Source: JADHMP01 sp964386915 (GTDB lineage Bacteria > Bacteroidota > Bacteroidia > Flavobacteriales > Flavobacteriaceae). From it: 49,797 nt of DNA. Positions 8,307 through 16,712 of this stretch are shown here, one piece after another. The DNA lies in the NCBI GenBank assembly GCA_964386915.1, contig CAYLUQ010000017.1, forward strand, positions 1-49,797, in the 5' to 3' direction. Position numbers and translations under genes: made by a program. Numbering within the stretch: the first letter of the stretch is position 1; every line of letters begins with the position of its first letter. The notes under the pieces are model-generated. The model made no database searches. It worked only from the letters and a program-made list of their open reading frames with translations, and was not told the DNA's origin.

Positions 8307-9130
8307 AACGCAGCGCATTACTAGATCAAATTAAAAAAAAGCAATCCTTTTTGTGTGTAGGTTTGGATGTGGATTTAGAAAAAATCCCTCCATTTCTGCA
8401 AACAGTTGAAGATCCTTTATTTGAATTTAGTAAGGCCATAGTGGAGGCTACGGCTCCCTATGCCGTTGCTTTTAAACCCAATATTGCTTTTTTTGAAGCC
8501 TATGGCGCTCAGGGTTGGGCCTCCTTAGAAAAACTCATCACATTCATCAATCAGCATTATCCGGAGCTATTTACCATTGCAGATGCTAAAAGAGGAGATA
8601 TTGGCAATACCGCTTCACGCTATGCCAAAGCGTTTTTTGAAACGCTTGGTTTTGATGCTGTCACAGTTGCTCCATATATGGGGCGTGATGCAGTAGAACC
8701 TTTTTTGGCCTTTCCCAATAAACACACCATTCTTTTGGGGTTAACCTCAAATCCGAGTGCAGCCGAATTTCAATTGGCCGAGGTAGCAGGAAAACCCCTA
8801 TATGAAAAAGTGCTCTTGCAAAGTCAACAATGGAATAACGCATCGCAACTCATGTATGTAGTAGGGGCTACCAAACCAGAGGGGTTGAAAAAAATTCGAT
8901 CGCTATTGCCCGATGCCTTTTTTTTAGTGCCAGGAGTAGGGGCACAAGGAGGTAGTTTAGCAGCCGTAGCCGAGGCAGGTCTCAATGCAGATTGTGGTCT
9001 GTTGGTCAATTCCTCTAGAGGTATTCTCTATGCTAGTCAAGGAGAGCAGTTTGCCCAAGCTTCTGCTGATCAAGCCAAAGCACTTCAGCAAGAAATGGCA
9101 CACTATCTGTCTAATTTTAAGAAGGGATAA
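8303..9130 (+). CDS. pyrF: orotidine 5'-phosphate decarboxylase (type 2)
   Basis: Last step of UMP synthesis: decarboxylation of OMP. The catalytic Asp-Lys-Asp cluster is visible as ADAKRGDIGNT (about residue 95). Other family parts are FLCVGLDVDLEKIP, FKPNIAFFEAYG and VPGVGAQGG. The length of 275 residues and these motifs indicate the type 2 clade used by Bacteroidota and actinobacteria. ATG 8303 overlaps the prfA stop, and its TAA overlaps the start of the next gene by one base. Confidence 0.96.
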   Translation: MKRSALLDQIKKKQSFLCVGLDVDLEKIPPFLQTVEDPLFEFSKAIVEATAPYAVAFKPNIAFFEAYGAQGWASLEKLITFINQHYPELFTIADAKRGDIGNTASRYAKAFFETLGFDAVTVAPYMGRDAVEPFLAFPNKHTILLGLTSNPSAAEFQLAEVAGKPLYEKVLLQSQQWNNASQLMYVVGATKPEGLKKIRSLLPDAFFLVPGVGAQGGSLAAVAEAGLNADCGLLVNSSRGILYASQGEQFAQASADQAKALQQEMAHYLSNFKKG

Positions 9131-9903
9131 TGCTGCACTATTCTAGTATTAAGAACACGCAAACGAATGCCACTTGGCTCACGTTTATCCACGGTGCCGG
9201 CGGTAATTCTTCCATTTGGCACCCTCAAGTGCGTTTTTTTAAACGGTTTTATAATTTATTATTAATAGACTTAAGAGGACACGGAAAATCTGCTGTTCAT
9301 GATTTTGACGAGCACTATACGTTCGAAAATGTGACTGAAGACATCATTCAAGTGCTCGATAAAGAAGGTATTCAAAAATCACATTTTGTGGGTATTTCAT
9401 TGGGGAGTATCCTCATTCAGAAGTTGGCCGAAAACCATCCCCAGCGCATGTTTAAAATGATTTTAGCTGGAGCTATTTTAAATTTAAACTTACGTTCAAA
9501 GTGTTTGATGCAATTGGGAAAGCTAACGCAATCTATTCTTCCTTTTATTTGGATTTATTCTTTTTTTGCGCATGTCATCATGCCCTATAAAAACCACCGA
9601 AAAGCTCGGTCGCTTTTTATTCAAGAAGCCAAAAAACTATCCCAGCAAGAATTTTTGCGGTGGTATAAACTCACCAATGATCTATTGCCTCACCTCAAGC
9701 GTTTTAGAACCAAAAATTTTAAAGTGCCCATTCTCTATATTATGGGAAATCAAGACTATATGTTTTTGCCTTTTGTTAAGAAAAATGTAGCGGCTAATAC
9801 AGGTGCTGAATTATTGGTCTTAAACAAATGCGGACATGTTGTGAATATAGAAAAACCTCAAGAATTCAATGAGGGCATGTTGCATTTTCTGCAATTGGAT
9901 TAA
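9130..9903 (+). CDS. alpha/beta hydrolase
   Basis: Single-domain alpha/beta-hydrolase fold protein of 257 residues, cytoplasmic (no signal peptide). The oxyanion motif is HGAGGNSSIWHPQ; DLRGHGKS follows strand 4; the nucleophile elbow is VGISLGS (Ser near residue 95); the late Asp is in MGNQDYMF; the catalytic His is in KCGHVVNIEKP. It could be an esterase, lipase or C-C hydrolase; substrate cannot be told from sequence. It is translationally linked to pyrF and ends convergently with purU, overlapping by 4 bases. Confidence 0.88.
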   Translation: MLHYSSIKNTQTNATWLTFIHGAGGNSSIWHPQVRFFKRFYNLLLIDLRGHGKSAVHDFDEHYTFENVTEDIIQVLDKEGIQKSHFVGISLGSILIQKLAENHPQRMFKMILAGAILNLNLRSKCLMQLGKLTQSILPFIWIYSFFAHVIMPYKNHRKARSLFIQEAKKLSQQEFLRWYKLTNDLLPHLKRFRTKNFKVPILYIMGNQDYMFLPFVKKNVAANTGAELLVLNKCGHVVNIEKPQEFNEGMLHFLQLD

Positions 9904-10754
9904 GTAAAAATAACGGTTTTGTTATTATACACCATCACCTTTCTTTCGGTGTGTAACTTCAAGGCGCGTAGTAAGACAAGACGTTCCAAGTCTCTTCCTT
10001 TGTCAATAAAATCGGAAACATTATGCGCATGAGAAACACGGGTAATGTCTTGTTCTATGATGGGTCCTGCATCCAGCTCTTCGGTCACATAATGACTTGT
10101 TGCTCCAATGATTTTCACCCCTCTTTCATAGGCAGAATGATAGGGTTTTGCGCCTGGAAAAGCGGGTAAGAAGGAATGGTGAATATTGATGATTTTATCG
10201 GGATAGTGGTGAATGAGTTTATCTGATACAATTTGCATGTAGCGCGCCAATACCACACAATCTACCTGGTGTTTTTGAAGCAATTCTAATTGTTGAGCTT
10301 CTGCTTGAGGTTTGTTTTCTTTGGTGACTTCAATATGATAGAAGGGCAAGTCAAACCGATTGGCAATATGTTCAAGATCTTTGTGGTTGCTAATAATAAA
10401 GGGAATTTCACAATGCAATTTGCCTGCTTGTTGTTGGGCTAAAATATCATAGAGGCAATGTTCATATTTTGAAACAAAAACGGCTAGTTTGGGTTTGTTT
10501 TCTTCCAGATAAAAGGTGCAATTGAGCTTGAAAGTAGCTCCCAAATCATCCATAAACACCCTTTTAAATTCTTCAAAAGCAATAGGATCGAATTGTCCTT
10601 CAATGACAACTCGCATAAAGAATGCACTGTGTATACGATCTACATACTGATCGATATAAACAATGTTTCCCTGCCTTTGATGAATAAAATTAGTGACCGA
10701 TGCAATGATTCCCTTTTTATCTTGGCAGTGCATCAACAAAATTAGACGTTTCAT
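9900..10754 (-). CDS. purU: formyltetrahydrofolate deformylase
   Basis: Hydrolyses 10-formyl-THF to formate and THF, balancing one-carbon units and supplying formate for purine synthesis. The N-terminal ACT domain (about residues 1-80, starting MKRLILLMHCQDKKGIIASV) is followed by a formyltransferase domain with LARYMQIVS, NIHHSFLPAFPGAKPYHSAYERGVKIIGATSHYVTEELDAGPI (split at the His-His-Ser core) and the terminal RVSHAHNV. The 284-residue length matches the family. It is a single minus-strand gene that converges on the hydrolase gene. Confidence 0.95.
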   Translation of the reverse strand: MKRLILLMHCQDKKGIIASVTNFIHQRQGNIVYIDQYVDRIHSAFFMRVVIEGQFDPIAFEEFKRVFMDDLGATFKLNCTFYLEENKPKLAVFVSKYEHCLYDILAQQQAGKLHCEIPFIISNHKDLEHIANRFDLPFYHIEVTKENKPQAEAQQLELLQKHQVDCVVLARYMQIVSDKLIHHYPDKIINIHHSFLPAFPGAKPYHSAYERGVKIIGATSHYVTEELDAGPIIEQDITRVSHAHNVSDFIDKGRDLERLVLLRALKLHTERKVMVYNNKTVIFT

Positions 10755-10830
10755 AGGTGTAGACTAAAACTTCTGCAAAATAACAAAACCGTTTTTGAAA
10801 AGAGACCACTTCCTTATGCTTTTCTTTGGC

Positions 10831-10862
10831 ATAAAAAAAACCCCCTGCAAAGCATGGGGGTC
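10831..10862 (-). terminator. terminator of the porin-PII-Amt operon
   Basis: CCCCC/GGGGG arms with an imperfect inner TGC/GCA pairing are preceded on the plus strand by eight A, giving a U tract on the minus strand just past the amt stop codon. Confidence 0.85.
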
Positions 10863-10891
10863 TTACTAACTATTATGAATTGAATTATGGT

Positions 10892-12133
10892 TTAGTGTTG
10901 ATTGAGTCGGAAATCTGCATAAGCATCCATTCCATGCTCGGCAAGATCAAGTCCTCTCATTTCTTCGTCTTCGTCCACTCGAAGTCCCATAGTGGCTTTG
11001 ATGCCATAAAGGAAAATAAAAGCAGTGACGCAAGAAAAGGCACCTACAATGCCAACGCCAATGAGTTGAGCCATGAATTGCTCTACTCCAGCCATGGCAC
11101 CAAAGAGGCCTACAGCTAGCGTACCCCAAATACCACAGATGAGATGCACAGCAATGGCCCCAACAGGATCATCTAACTTTAATTTGTCAACAAGGGCAAC
11201 GCCTAATACTATAATTACACCGGCAATGAGGCCAATAAGAATAGCGTCGGTAGGACCCATTTGATCTGCGCCAGCTGTAATTCCAACGAGCCCTCCCAAA
11301 ACGCCATTCATAAACATTGTGATATCATAATTTTTGTAGAGGATATTAGAAAACAGTGCCGAAGAAACACCACCGGCAGCGGCAGCTAAGCAAGTAGTGA
11401 CTAAGGTAAGCGAGGTGAGTTCTGGATCGGCAGACAAAACAGAACCACCGTTAAACCCAAACCATCCTAACCAAAGAATGAGCACTCCTGCTGCAGCGAG
11501 AGGAATATTATGCCCCATTATGGCTCTGGGTTTACCTTCAGAATCAAATTTACCGATACGAGCACCAAGCAAATATACAGCTATAAGAGCAGCCCATCCT
11601 CCAACAGAGTGTACAAGGGTTGAACCGGCAAAATCATAAAATCCGAGTTGATCTAAAAATCCACCACCCCATTTCCAAGAACCTACAATGGGATAGGTAA
11701 TGCCTACATAAAGAACGGTAAAGAGCATAAAACTTTGTAGTTTGATGCGTTCAGCAACAGCTCCAGACACAATAGTGGCTGCTGTGGCGGCAAACATGCC
11801 TTGAAACAAAAAGTCAGTCCACCAGGTGTAGCCTCCATCGGCATAAGCAGGGGTCATGCCTCCTTCGGGTGCGCCTATTCCAAAGCCTGCAAATTTAAAA
11901 AAGCCGGCAGACCCTTCTTCAAACCCGGGATACATCAAATTGAAGCCTCCCAAGCAATAGATCAATAGACCTATGGTAATCACAAAAAAGTTTTTAAATA
12001 AAATATTGACCGTATTTTTTTGACGTGTTAATCCAATCTCTAGAAAAGAGAAACCTAGGTGCATAAAAAATACGAGGGCTGTACAGATCATCATCCATAC
12101 GTTGTTTGCAGTAAATAAAGCTGTGCTTTCCAT
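10892..12133 (-). CDS. amt: ammonium transporter (Amt family)
   Basis: Inner-membrane channel for ammonium/ammonia, working as a trimer and blocked by PII under nitrogen excess. The 413-residue protein has eleven membrane segments. Family blocks: GFSFLEIGLTRQKN near the N terminus, FLFQGMFAATAATIVSGAVAERIK, HSVGGWAALIAVYLLGARIGKF with the first pore His, and HNIPLAAAGVLILWLGWFGFNGGS; the second pore His is in AIAVHLICGIWG. No cleaved signal peptide is evident. The C terminus (after FLYGIK) carries the cytosolic tail with GLRVDEDEEMRGLD that couples the trimer. It is the last gene of an operon with PII and an outer-membrane porin. Confidence 0.97.
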   Translation of the reverse strand: MESTALFTANNVWMMICTALVFFMHLGFSFLEIGLTRQKNTVNILFKNFFVITIGLLIYCLGGFNLMYPGFEEGSAGFFKFAGFGIGAPEGGMTPAYADGGYTWWTDFLFQGMFAATAATIVSGAVAERIKLQSFMLFTVLYVGITYPIVGSWKWGGGFLDQLGFYDFAGSTLVHSVGGWAALIAVYLLGARIGKFDSEGKPRAIMGHNIPLAAAGVLILWLGWFGFNGGSVLSADPELTSLTLVTTCLAAAAGGVSSALFSNILYKNYDITMFMNGVLGGLVGITAGADQMGPTDAILIGLIAGVIIVLGVALVDKLKLDDPVGAIAVHLICGIWGTLAVGLFGAMAGVEQFMAQLIGVGIVGAFSCVTAFIFLYGIKATMGLRVDEDEEMRGLDLAEHGMDAYADFRLNQH

Positions 12134-12151
12134 AAATAATTTTTTTAGTTT

Positions 12152-12490
12152 TTAGTTTAAAGAACCGCCACCCTTTTCGCCGGTTCTAATGCGGTAGGCC
12201 TCCTCAACGGGAGAGACAAATATTTTTCCGTCTCCCACACGGTCTGTGGCGGCTGATTTTAGAATGGCATCTATGGTGGGTTGTAAAAAGTCATCGTTTA
12301 CTACGATTGAAAGGTGTCTTCTTTGAATTTCAGAAGTGCTGTAGCTAATGCCTCTGTAGACATGGCCTTCTTTCTCGTTACCTACACCGGTAACATCCCA
12401 ATAGCTAAAGAAATTAACTTCCACGTTGTGAAGGGCTTCTTTTACTTTGTCGAATCTTGATTTTCTGATAATGGCTTCAATTTTTTTCAT
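12152..12490 (-). CDS. glnK: PII nitrogen regulatory protein
   Basis: Small trimeric signal protein that senses 2-oxoglutarate, ATP and ADP and plugs Amt. The 112 residues show MKKIEAIIRKSRFDKVKEAL, a T-loop region with GHVYRGISYSTSEIQRRHLSIVV (Tyr residues in the usual T-loop positions), and the PII C-terminal signature TDRVGDGKIFVSPVEEAYRIRTGEKG. Called GlnK because of its place 18 bp upstream of amt. I saw no GlnD or GlnE in the window, so uridylylation cannot be judged. Confidence 0.95.
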   Translation of the reverse strand: MKKIEAIIRKSRFDKVKEALHNVEVNFFSYWDVTGVGNEKEGHVYRGISYSTSEIQRRHLSIVVNDDFLQPTIDAILKSAATDRVGDGKIFVSPVEEAYRIRTGEKGGGSLN

Positions 12491-12559
12491 AATAAAAAGG
12501 TTTTAAGAATTTTGTGTTTGATCAAATAAAGTGAATTTATCATGATCTTTCATTTTTAT

Positions 12560-13588
12560 TTAGAACGAATAAATTGCTGCAACCACAAATGAACTCATGC
12601 TTTTTGCTGTTTCTGTTGGAGAAATAGCAAAGATTTCTGAAGAGCAAGAGTCAATTCTAAATTCTGGCTTTAAGATAAAATTGCCAGAGGTTATACTCCC
12701 GGTGAGGGTTAAGGAGAAGTTATCGGCATCTCCCTCGCTTACCAAGGCGCCAAAACCGTCGGTTTCAGAGAAAAATTCTCCTCTCAAGCCAACAGCAAAA
12801 TTATCGCTGGCAGTTAGTTGTGGATAGAGGGCAATTCCCGCAAAGCCAGTGTCTCCTGCTAATGAGGCAGAAGTGGCATTGATTCCTAAAAAGAAGCTAT
12901 CACCCAAATCAAACCCTCCTGTGAAATCTATTTGTGCATAATCTTCACCTCCTAAAAAGTTGATATATTGACCAAAAAGACCTAATTGCGCACCAAAAGC
13001 GGTGTAGCGATCGTAGTTGGCTTCGGTTTGGTCAGTCTGATTAAACACCCCTAGCATTAAGGAGATATCATCTGTTAGGGCAAAGTCAGCTTTTAAACCC
13101 GTGTGTGAAAAAGGACCATATGAAAACATGTAGGAGGTGGAATAGTTAAAATTTGCCACCGGTGAAATAACTTCATAACCTAAAAAAGTGTTGAAATTTC
13201 CTAGTGTAATGGTAACGCCTTCATCCAAATTGTAATAGGCATAAAGTTGGTTTACCATTTCGGAAGAATTTCCAACTGATCCAAAAACAGCATCAGATCC
13301 TCTAGGGCCAAACACAACGTCTGCCACAAAACCTGACTTTTCTCCTTCATAGGAGACAATAAAATTGGCCATTCCTAACGCAAAACCGTTTAGATTGGCA
13401 AACGAAGTTGCTGGCGCAACTGGATCTTCTGAGAAGCTGGCTCTAAAATAAGTGTCAACACTCCCGCTAAAATTAAATGTGGGCTGTGGATCCTCAGAAG
13501 AATCATCTGCATCTTGAGCCTTTAAAAATGAAACATTAAACGTTGCAATTGCAAGTCCCAAAATGAAATAGTTTTTTAAATTTTTCAT
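12560..13588 (-). CDS. outer-membrane beta-barrel porin (OmpL-like, BBP2 type)
   Basis: A signal peptide (MKNLKNYFILGLAIATFNVSFLKAQ) precedes alternating amphipathic strands (FNFSGSVDTYFRASF, GFVADVVFGPRG, GVTITLGNFNTFLGYEVISPVANFNYSTSYMFSYG) and a C-terminal aromatic strand ending in YSF, typical of outer-membrane barrels. The layout fits the putative OmpL-like beta-barrel porin-2 family. It is the first gene of the operon that continues into PII and Amt, so it probably forms the outer-membrane entry path for ammonium or small nitrogen compounds. That role is inferred from the operon only. Length 342 residues. Confidence 0.85.
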   Translation of the reverse strand: MKNLKNYFILGLAIATFNVSFLKAQDADDSSEDPQPTFNFSGSVDTYFRASFSEDPVAPATSFANLNGFALGMANFIVSYEGEKSGFVADVVFGPRGSDAVFGSVGNSSEMVNQLYAYYNLDEGVTITLGNFNTFLGYEVISPVANFNYSTSYMFSYGPFSHTGLKADFALTDDISLMLGVFNQTDQTEANYDRYTAFGAQLGLFGQYINFLGGEDYAQIDFTGGFDLGDSFFLGINATSASLAGDTGFAGIALYPQLTASDNFAVGLRGEFFSETDGFGALVSEGDADNFSLTLTGSITSGNFILKPEFRIDSCSSEIFAISPTETAKSMSSFVVAAIYSF

Positions 13589-13611
13589 AGAATTAAAATT
13601 AAATTACACCC

Positions 13612-13655
13612 CAAAACTATCCTAAAACTAAAACACCCCCTCTAAAAAGGGGGGT
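13612..13655 (-). promoter_or_regulatory. porin-PII-Amt promoter with proximal ACCCCC-N8-GGGGGGT operator
   Basis: Minus-strand TAGTTTTG (13612-13619) is the -7 box. The palindrome ACCCCC-N8-GGGGGGT (13635-13655) begins 15 bp upstream and replaces the -33 box. The predicted start is near 13606, which places the palindrome centre near -39. This is the position expected for an activator that contacts RNA polymerase directly. Confidence 0.6.
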
Positions 13656-13689
13656 ATAAAAATTAATTATTATTTAAAACATAAATTAT

Positions 13690-13710
13690 ACCCCCAAAAA
13701 ATAGGGGGGT
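13690..13710. promoter_or_regulatory. distal ACCCCC-N8-GGGGGGT palindrome
   Basis: Second copy of the same palindrome with identical 8-bp A/T spacing; its centre lies 55 bp from the proximal one, about five helical turns. Two equal sites in phase suggest cooperative binding by a dimeric regulator. There is no T tract after either copy in the reading direction, so it is not a terminator. Confidence 0.6.
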
Positions 13711-13768
13711 AATAAAAATGTTATAATTATTTTACGAAATAAACAGAAAAAGTGGTTTTGCTTAAAAT

Positions 13769-14137
13769 TTAAAGCTTAAAAGTGAACTGACCTAAAGCAA
13801 CAGCACCAATACCACCGCCAAAACTCAACAGGGCATAGGTTAAAAAGCTTAGAAGATGTCCAGATTTAAGCAAATGAAGACTTTCTGCGCTAAATGTTGA
13901 GAAAGTGGTGAGTCCACCGCAAAAACCAATCACAGCAAAAAGATAGAGTTCAGAACGGGTACTATCGTTTTTTAGTGCCCAACCTAACAAGAGTCCAATT
14001 AGAAAGCACCCCAAATAATTGGCTAGGAGGGTGGGCCAAGGAAAACTTGATTTAAATCCAATTAGGGTTTGGCCGATTAGATAGCGAACAAGACTCCCTA
14101 AACCTCCACCAATAAAGATGAGTAAAGCATTTTTCAT
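13769..14137 (-). CDS. crcB: fluoride exporter CrcB/Fluc
   Basis: Small inner-membrane fluoride channel that forms a dual-topology dimer and protects against F-. The 122 residues hold four membrane segments. Family motifs: GGGLGSLVRYLIG at the N terminus, PWPTLLANYLGCFLIG with the pore Asn, and GFCGGLTTFSTFSAES with the Phe-box and Na+ site Thr/Ser. No fluoride riboswitch was seen upstream. Its ATG overlaps the stop of the preceding small gene (ATGA), so the two are coupled. Confidence 0.95.
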   Translation of the reverse strand: MKNALLIFIGGGLGSLVRYLIGQTLIGFKSSFPWPTLLANYLGCFLIGLLLGWALKNDSTRSELYLFAVIGFCGGLTTFSTFSAESLHLLKSGHLLSFLTYALLSFGGGIGAVALGQFTFKL

Positions 14138-14322
14138 TTTTGAGTGAGTAGTTTGATGCAGAGCAAAAGACTAAAGGCGATTAAAAAGCCAATAAGAATT
14201 TTATAGCTTCCCTTAAAATAGGCTTTCTGTTTTTGTTTGTCCTTTTTATAGGAAAAAATAATGATGAGAGTAAAGCCTATAAAAAACAAAGCGGCAAAGA
14301 CAAGCTGACCGGAGGAAAACAT
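14134..14322 (-). CDS. small two-helix membrane protein
   Basis: Unknown function. From ATG 14322 it encodes 62 residues: a hydrophobic helix (GQLVFAALFFIGFTLIIIFSY), a short highly basic loop (KKDKQKQKAYFKGSYK) and a second helix (ILIGFLIAFSLLLCIKLL). I chose this start because the longer reading up to 14400 would run across the upstream region of the divergent gene, and this form begins cleanly ahead of a helix. It overlaps crcB by 4 bases. Short proteins of this type are common and widespread in Flavobacteriia. Confidence 0.7.
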   Translation of the reverse strand: MFSSGQLVFAALFFIGFTLIIIFSYKKDKQKQKAYFKGSYKILIGFLIAFSLLLCIKLLTQK

Positions 14323-14380
14323 GAATGATTTTTTTTCTAAATTAGAAATTAATTTTATCAAAACAGAAAAATCCACTAGA

Positions 14381-14776
14381 ATGCTAAAAAAACCGCTCAA
14401 TGCTGTGGCAGATTTTCACAAGGCCTTTGGTTTAGGCATAGCTGAAAAACCCACAGTTGCACTTTCTGATGAGTTTAAAACCTTGCGCTTTAATTTAATG
14501 AAAGAAGAAAACGAAGAATATTTAGAGGCCGTTCAAAACAATGACTTGGTAGAGGTGGCCGATGCCTTGGGAGACATGCTCTACATTCTTTGTGGCACCA
14601 TTATCAGTCACGGACTTCAAGATAAGATAGAAGCTGTTTTTGATGAAATTCAGCGGAGTAATATGAGCAAATTGGATGCCAATGGGAAACCTATTTATAG
14701 AGAAGACGGAAAAGTGATGAAAGGACCAGACTATTTTAAGCCCGATATAGCTTCTATTTTGAAAATACCGTCATAG
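14381..14776 (+). CDS. MazG-like nucleoside triphosphate pyrophosphohydrolase
   Basis: All-alpha NTP pyrophosphohydrolase fold, expected to cleave nucleotides to monophosphate and PPi (house-cleaning). The metal-binding EExxE...ExxD pattern is seen in LMKEENEEYLEAVQNNDLVEVADALGDMLYILCG. The C-terminal part (RSNMSKLDANGKPIYREDGKVMKGPDYFKPD) is typical of the MazG/HisE-like subgroup in Bacteroidota. I start at ATG 14381 (MLKKPLNAVADFH) because homologues begin there; ATG 14321 would add 20 residues and overlap the divergent small gene. Its end overlaps ilvE by 23 bases, convergent. Confidence 0.88.
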   Translation: MLKKPLNAVADFHKAFGLGIAEKPTVALSDEFKTLRFNLMKEENEEYLEAVQNNDLVEVADALGDMLYILCGTIISHGLQDKIEAVFDEIQRSNMSKLDANGKPIYREDGKVMKGPDYFKPDIASILKIPS

Positions 14777-15818
14777 GGACAGCACGTCTCCACCCAAAAG
14801 GATCTTCTCCAAGATTGTATTGGATTGAGGTGATCTTTTCTTTTAAAAGATCGGCTACTGGATTTTCAATTTCTGCCAATTGGTAGTGTTTTTCTTGATA
14901 GCCAAAACCTTTAATGGGGCGAACCACTACTGCTGTTCCAGATCCAAAAATTTCTTTAAGGGATCCATCTTCATAAGCACTTAATAGTTCTGCCACTTTA
15001 AAAGGACGTTCTTCTATGGCAATATTTAAACTTTTAGCCAATGCAATCACACTTTTACGCGTGATGCCGTCTAAGATTCGATCACTAGTAGGGGCTGTGA
15101 CAAGGGTGTCATTTATCCTAAAAAAAATGTTCATAGTGCCGGCTTCCTCCAAATATTCGTGGCTATTGGCATCGGTCCAAATAATTTGTTGATAGCCTTT
15201 TTCTAGAGCAAGGGCAGTAGGATAAAATTGTGCGGCATAATTACCGGCTGCTTTGGCAAAACCAACACCGCCGCTCGCTGCTCTACTGTATTGTTCTGCA
15301 ATGAGAACGTTTACTTCCCCATTGTAGTAGGAGCCTACAGGAGCACAAATAATGATAAAAGTATAAGCATTGGCAGCTGATGCTTGAACCCCGGCCTGAC
15401 TGGCGTAGCAAAACGGACGTATGTATAGAGAATTGCCCATTCCCGGTTTGATCCAATCTTGATCTAAATTTAATAATGCCTCTAGGCCTTTAAAAAAATA
15501 GTCCTCAGGAAATTCTGGAATGCAAAGCCGCTTAGCCGATTTGTTGATGCGATTAAAATTTTCTTCAGGACGAAACAACCAAATGCCCCCTTGATCATCT
15601 TTAAAGGCTTTCATGCCTTCAAAAACAGCTTGCCCATAGTGGAGCACACTCATAGAGGGATCAATAGTCAATGGACCATAAGGAACAATTTGAGGTTCTT
15701 CCCAGTTTCCATCACGAAAATGACAAATCATCATGTGATCGGTGAATTGCTCCCCAAACTTCAACTGGTTGAAATCAACCTCATGAATCCTAGATTTGGA
15801 TGTTTGTTTAATTCGCAT
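14754..15818 (-). CDS. ilvE: branched-chain amino acid aminotransferase
   Basis: PLP enzyme for the last step of Leu, Ile and Val synthesis and the first of their breakdown. The 354-residue protein is fold-type IV, class II BCAT. Visible motifs: LHYGQAVFEGMKAF, the PLP lysine in GVGFAKAAGNYAAQ (about residue 197), EYLEEAGTMNIFF, and ILDGITRKSVIALA for the PLP phosphate site. Length is right for bacterial type II BCAT. A single minus-strand gene, divergent from mnmD. Confidence 0.95.
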   Translation of the reverse strand: MRIKQTSKSRIHEVDFNQLKFGEQFTDHMMICHFRDGNWEEPQIVPYGPLTIDPSMSVLHYGQAVFEGMKAFKDDQGGIWLFRPEENFNRINKSAKRLCIPEFPEDYFFKGLEALLNLDQDWIKPGMGNSLYIRPFCYASQAGVQASAANAYTFIIICAPVGSYYNGEVNVLIAEQYSRAASGGVGFAKAAGNYAAQFYPTALALEKGYQQIIWTDANSHEYLEEAGTMNIFFRINDTLVTAPTSDRILDGITRKSVIALAKSLNIAIEERPFKVAELLSAYEDGSLKEIFGSGTAVVVRPIKGFGYQEKHYQLAEIENPVADLLKEKITSIQYNLGEDPFGWRRAVPMTVFSK

Positions 15819-15940
15819 TGTTACTTTTTACTATTACGAAAGTAAATATTAATTTCAATTAAAACTTAATTTAAACCCGATAAGTTGTTTTTTTGTAATA
15901 ACAATTTTGTACAACCTAATTTGAGCATTCGCCAAGCGTT

Positions 15941-16600
15941 TTGAACTATCAACTCTTTACCACAGCAGATGGCAGCCCAACCCTGTACTTGCCTCAATGG
16001 GATGAATATTATCATTCTAAGCACGGGGCGTGGCAAGAGTCCAATTATGTGTTTATTCAGCAGGGATTAGCCTATTGGTTGGAAAGCAACCCTAAGAAAA
16101 AAGCATGTCATCTATTTGAAATGGGTTTTGGAACAGGGCTAAATGCCTTTTTGAGTGCACAATATGCACAACAAAAAAAAGTGCCTTTGGATTATGAAAC
16201 CATAGAAGCCTACCCTTTACCACAAAACGCCATTATGTTTGATTTAGCTCCAAAAGACAAAACGTTCTTTGAGGCTTTGCATCGTTGTGCTTGGGAGCAG
16301 AAAATATCCCTTGCTTCTTTTTTTGATTTAACTAAATTTCAAACAAAACTGGAAGCGTTTGTGCCACAAAAAGCCTATGATCTTATTTATTATGATGCTT
16401 TTGGCGCTCGGGTGCAACCCGAAATGTGGAGTCCAGCAATATTAGAGCCCTTGGTTAATAGTTTAGCGCAAGGAGGTGTTTTTGTTACTTATGCTGCTTT
16501 AGGACATTTAAAGAGAAGCCTTCAAGCCTTTGGACTAGAAGTAGAAAAGTTGCCGGGAGCACCCGGAAAAAGACATATGATGCGAGCAGTTCGTCCCTAA
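15941..16600 (+). CDS. mnmD: tRNA 5-aminomethyl-2-thiouridine methyltransferase (MnmD)
   Basis: SAM-dependent methyltransferase that finishes mnm5s2U at tRNA wobble position 34; equivalent to the N-terminal half of E. coli MnmC. Features: TADGSPTLYLPQWDEYYHSKHGAWQES, the SAM loop FEMGFGTGLNAFL, and YYDAFGARVQPEMWSPAILEPL. At 219 residues it is the stand-alone form without the FAD-dependent MnmC2 domain. The start is TTG 15941; no ATG lies in frame upstream near enough, and homologues begin at this point. Confidence 0.9.
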   Translation: MNYQLFTTADGSPTLYLPQWDEYYHSKHGAWQESNYVFIQQGLAYWLESNPKKKACHLFEMGFGTGLNAFLSAQYAQQKKVPLDYETIEAYPLPQNAIMFDLAPKDKTFFEALHRCAWEQKISLASFFDLTKFQTKLEAFVPQKAYDLIYYDAFGARVQPEMWSPAILEPLVNSLAQGGVFVTYAALGHLKRSLQAFGLEVEKLPGAPGKRHMMRAVRP

Positions 16601-16628
16601 TTTATTTTTTTAGCTAGCCCTTAAGTGT

Positions 16629-16636
16629 TAGGTTTG
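16629..16636 (+). promoter_or_regulatory. candidate -7 box ahead of the epimerase gene
   Basis: TAGGTTTG matches TAnnTTTG, about 70 bases before ATG 16713; no convincing -33 box was found. Confidence 0.4.
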
Positions 16637-16712
16637 CTTTTAAAAAGGAGGGTTGTTGAGCACCGTTCTAAAGACTGTGCCATGCCCTAGAAAAAGAGAA
16701 AAAGATATTCCT

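Noticed and set aside
10892..11639. Several open frames on the plus strand opposite amt
   Set aside because: They are rich in Pro, Ala and Met as expected for antisense of hydrophobic codons; amt is certain.
12597..12827. Plus-strand open frame inside the porin gene
   Set aside because: It is the antisense of a clear signal-peptide and beta-barrel gene, with no family features.
13635..13710. The two C/G palindromes as terminators of crcB or hairpins
   Set aside because: Neither has a proper T run in the crcB direction, the two have identical spacing, and they lie at a promoter.
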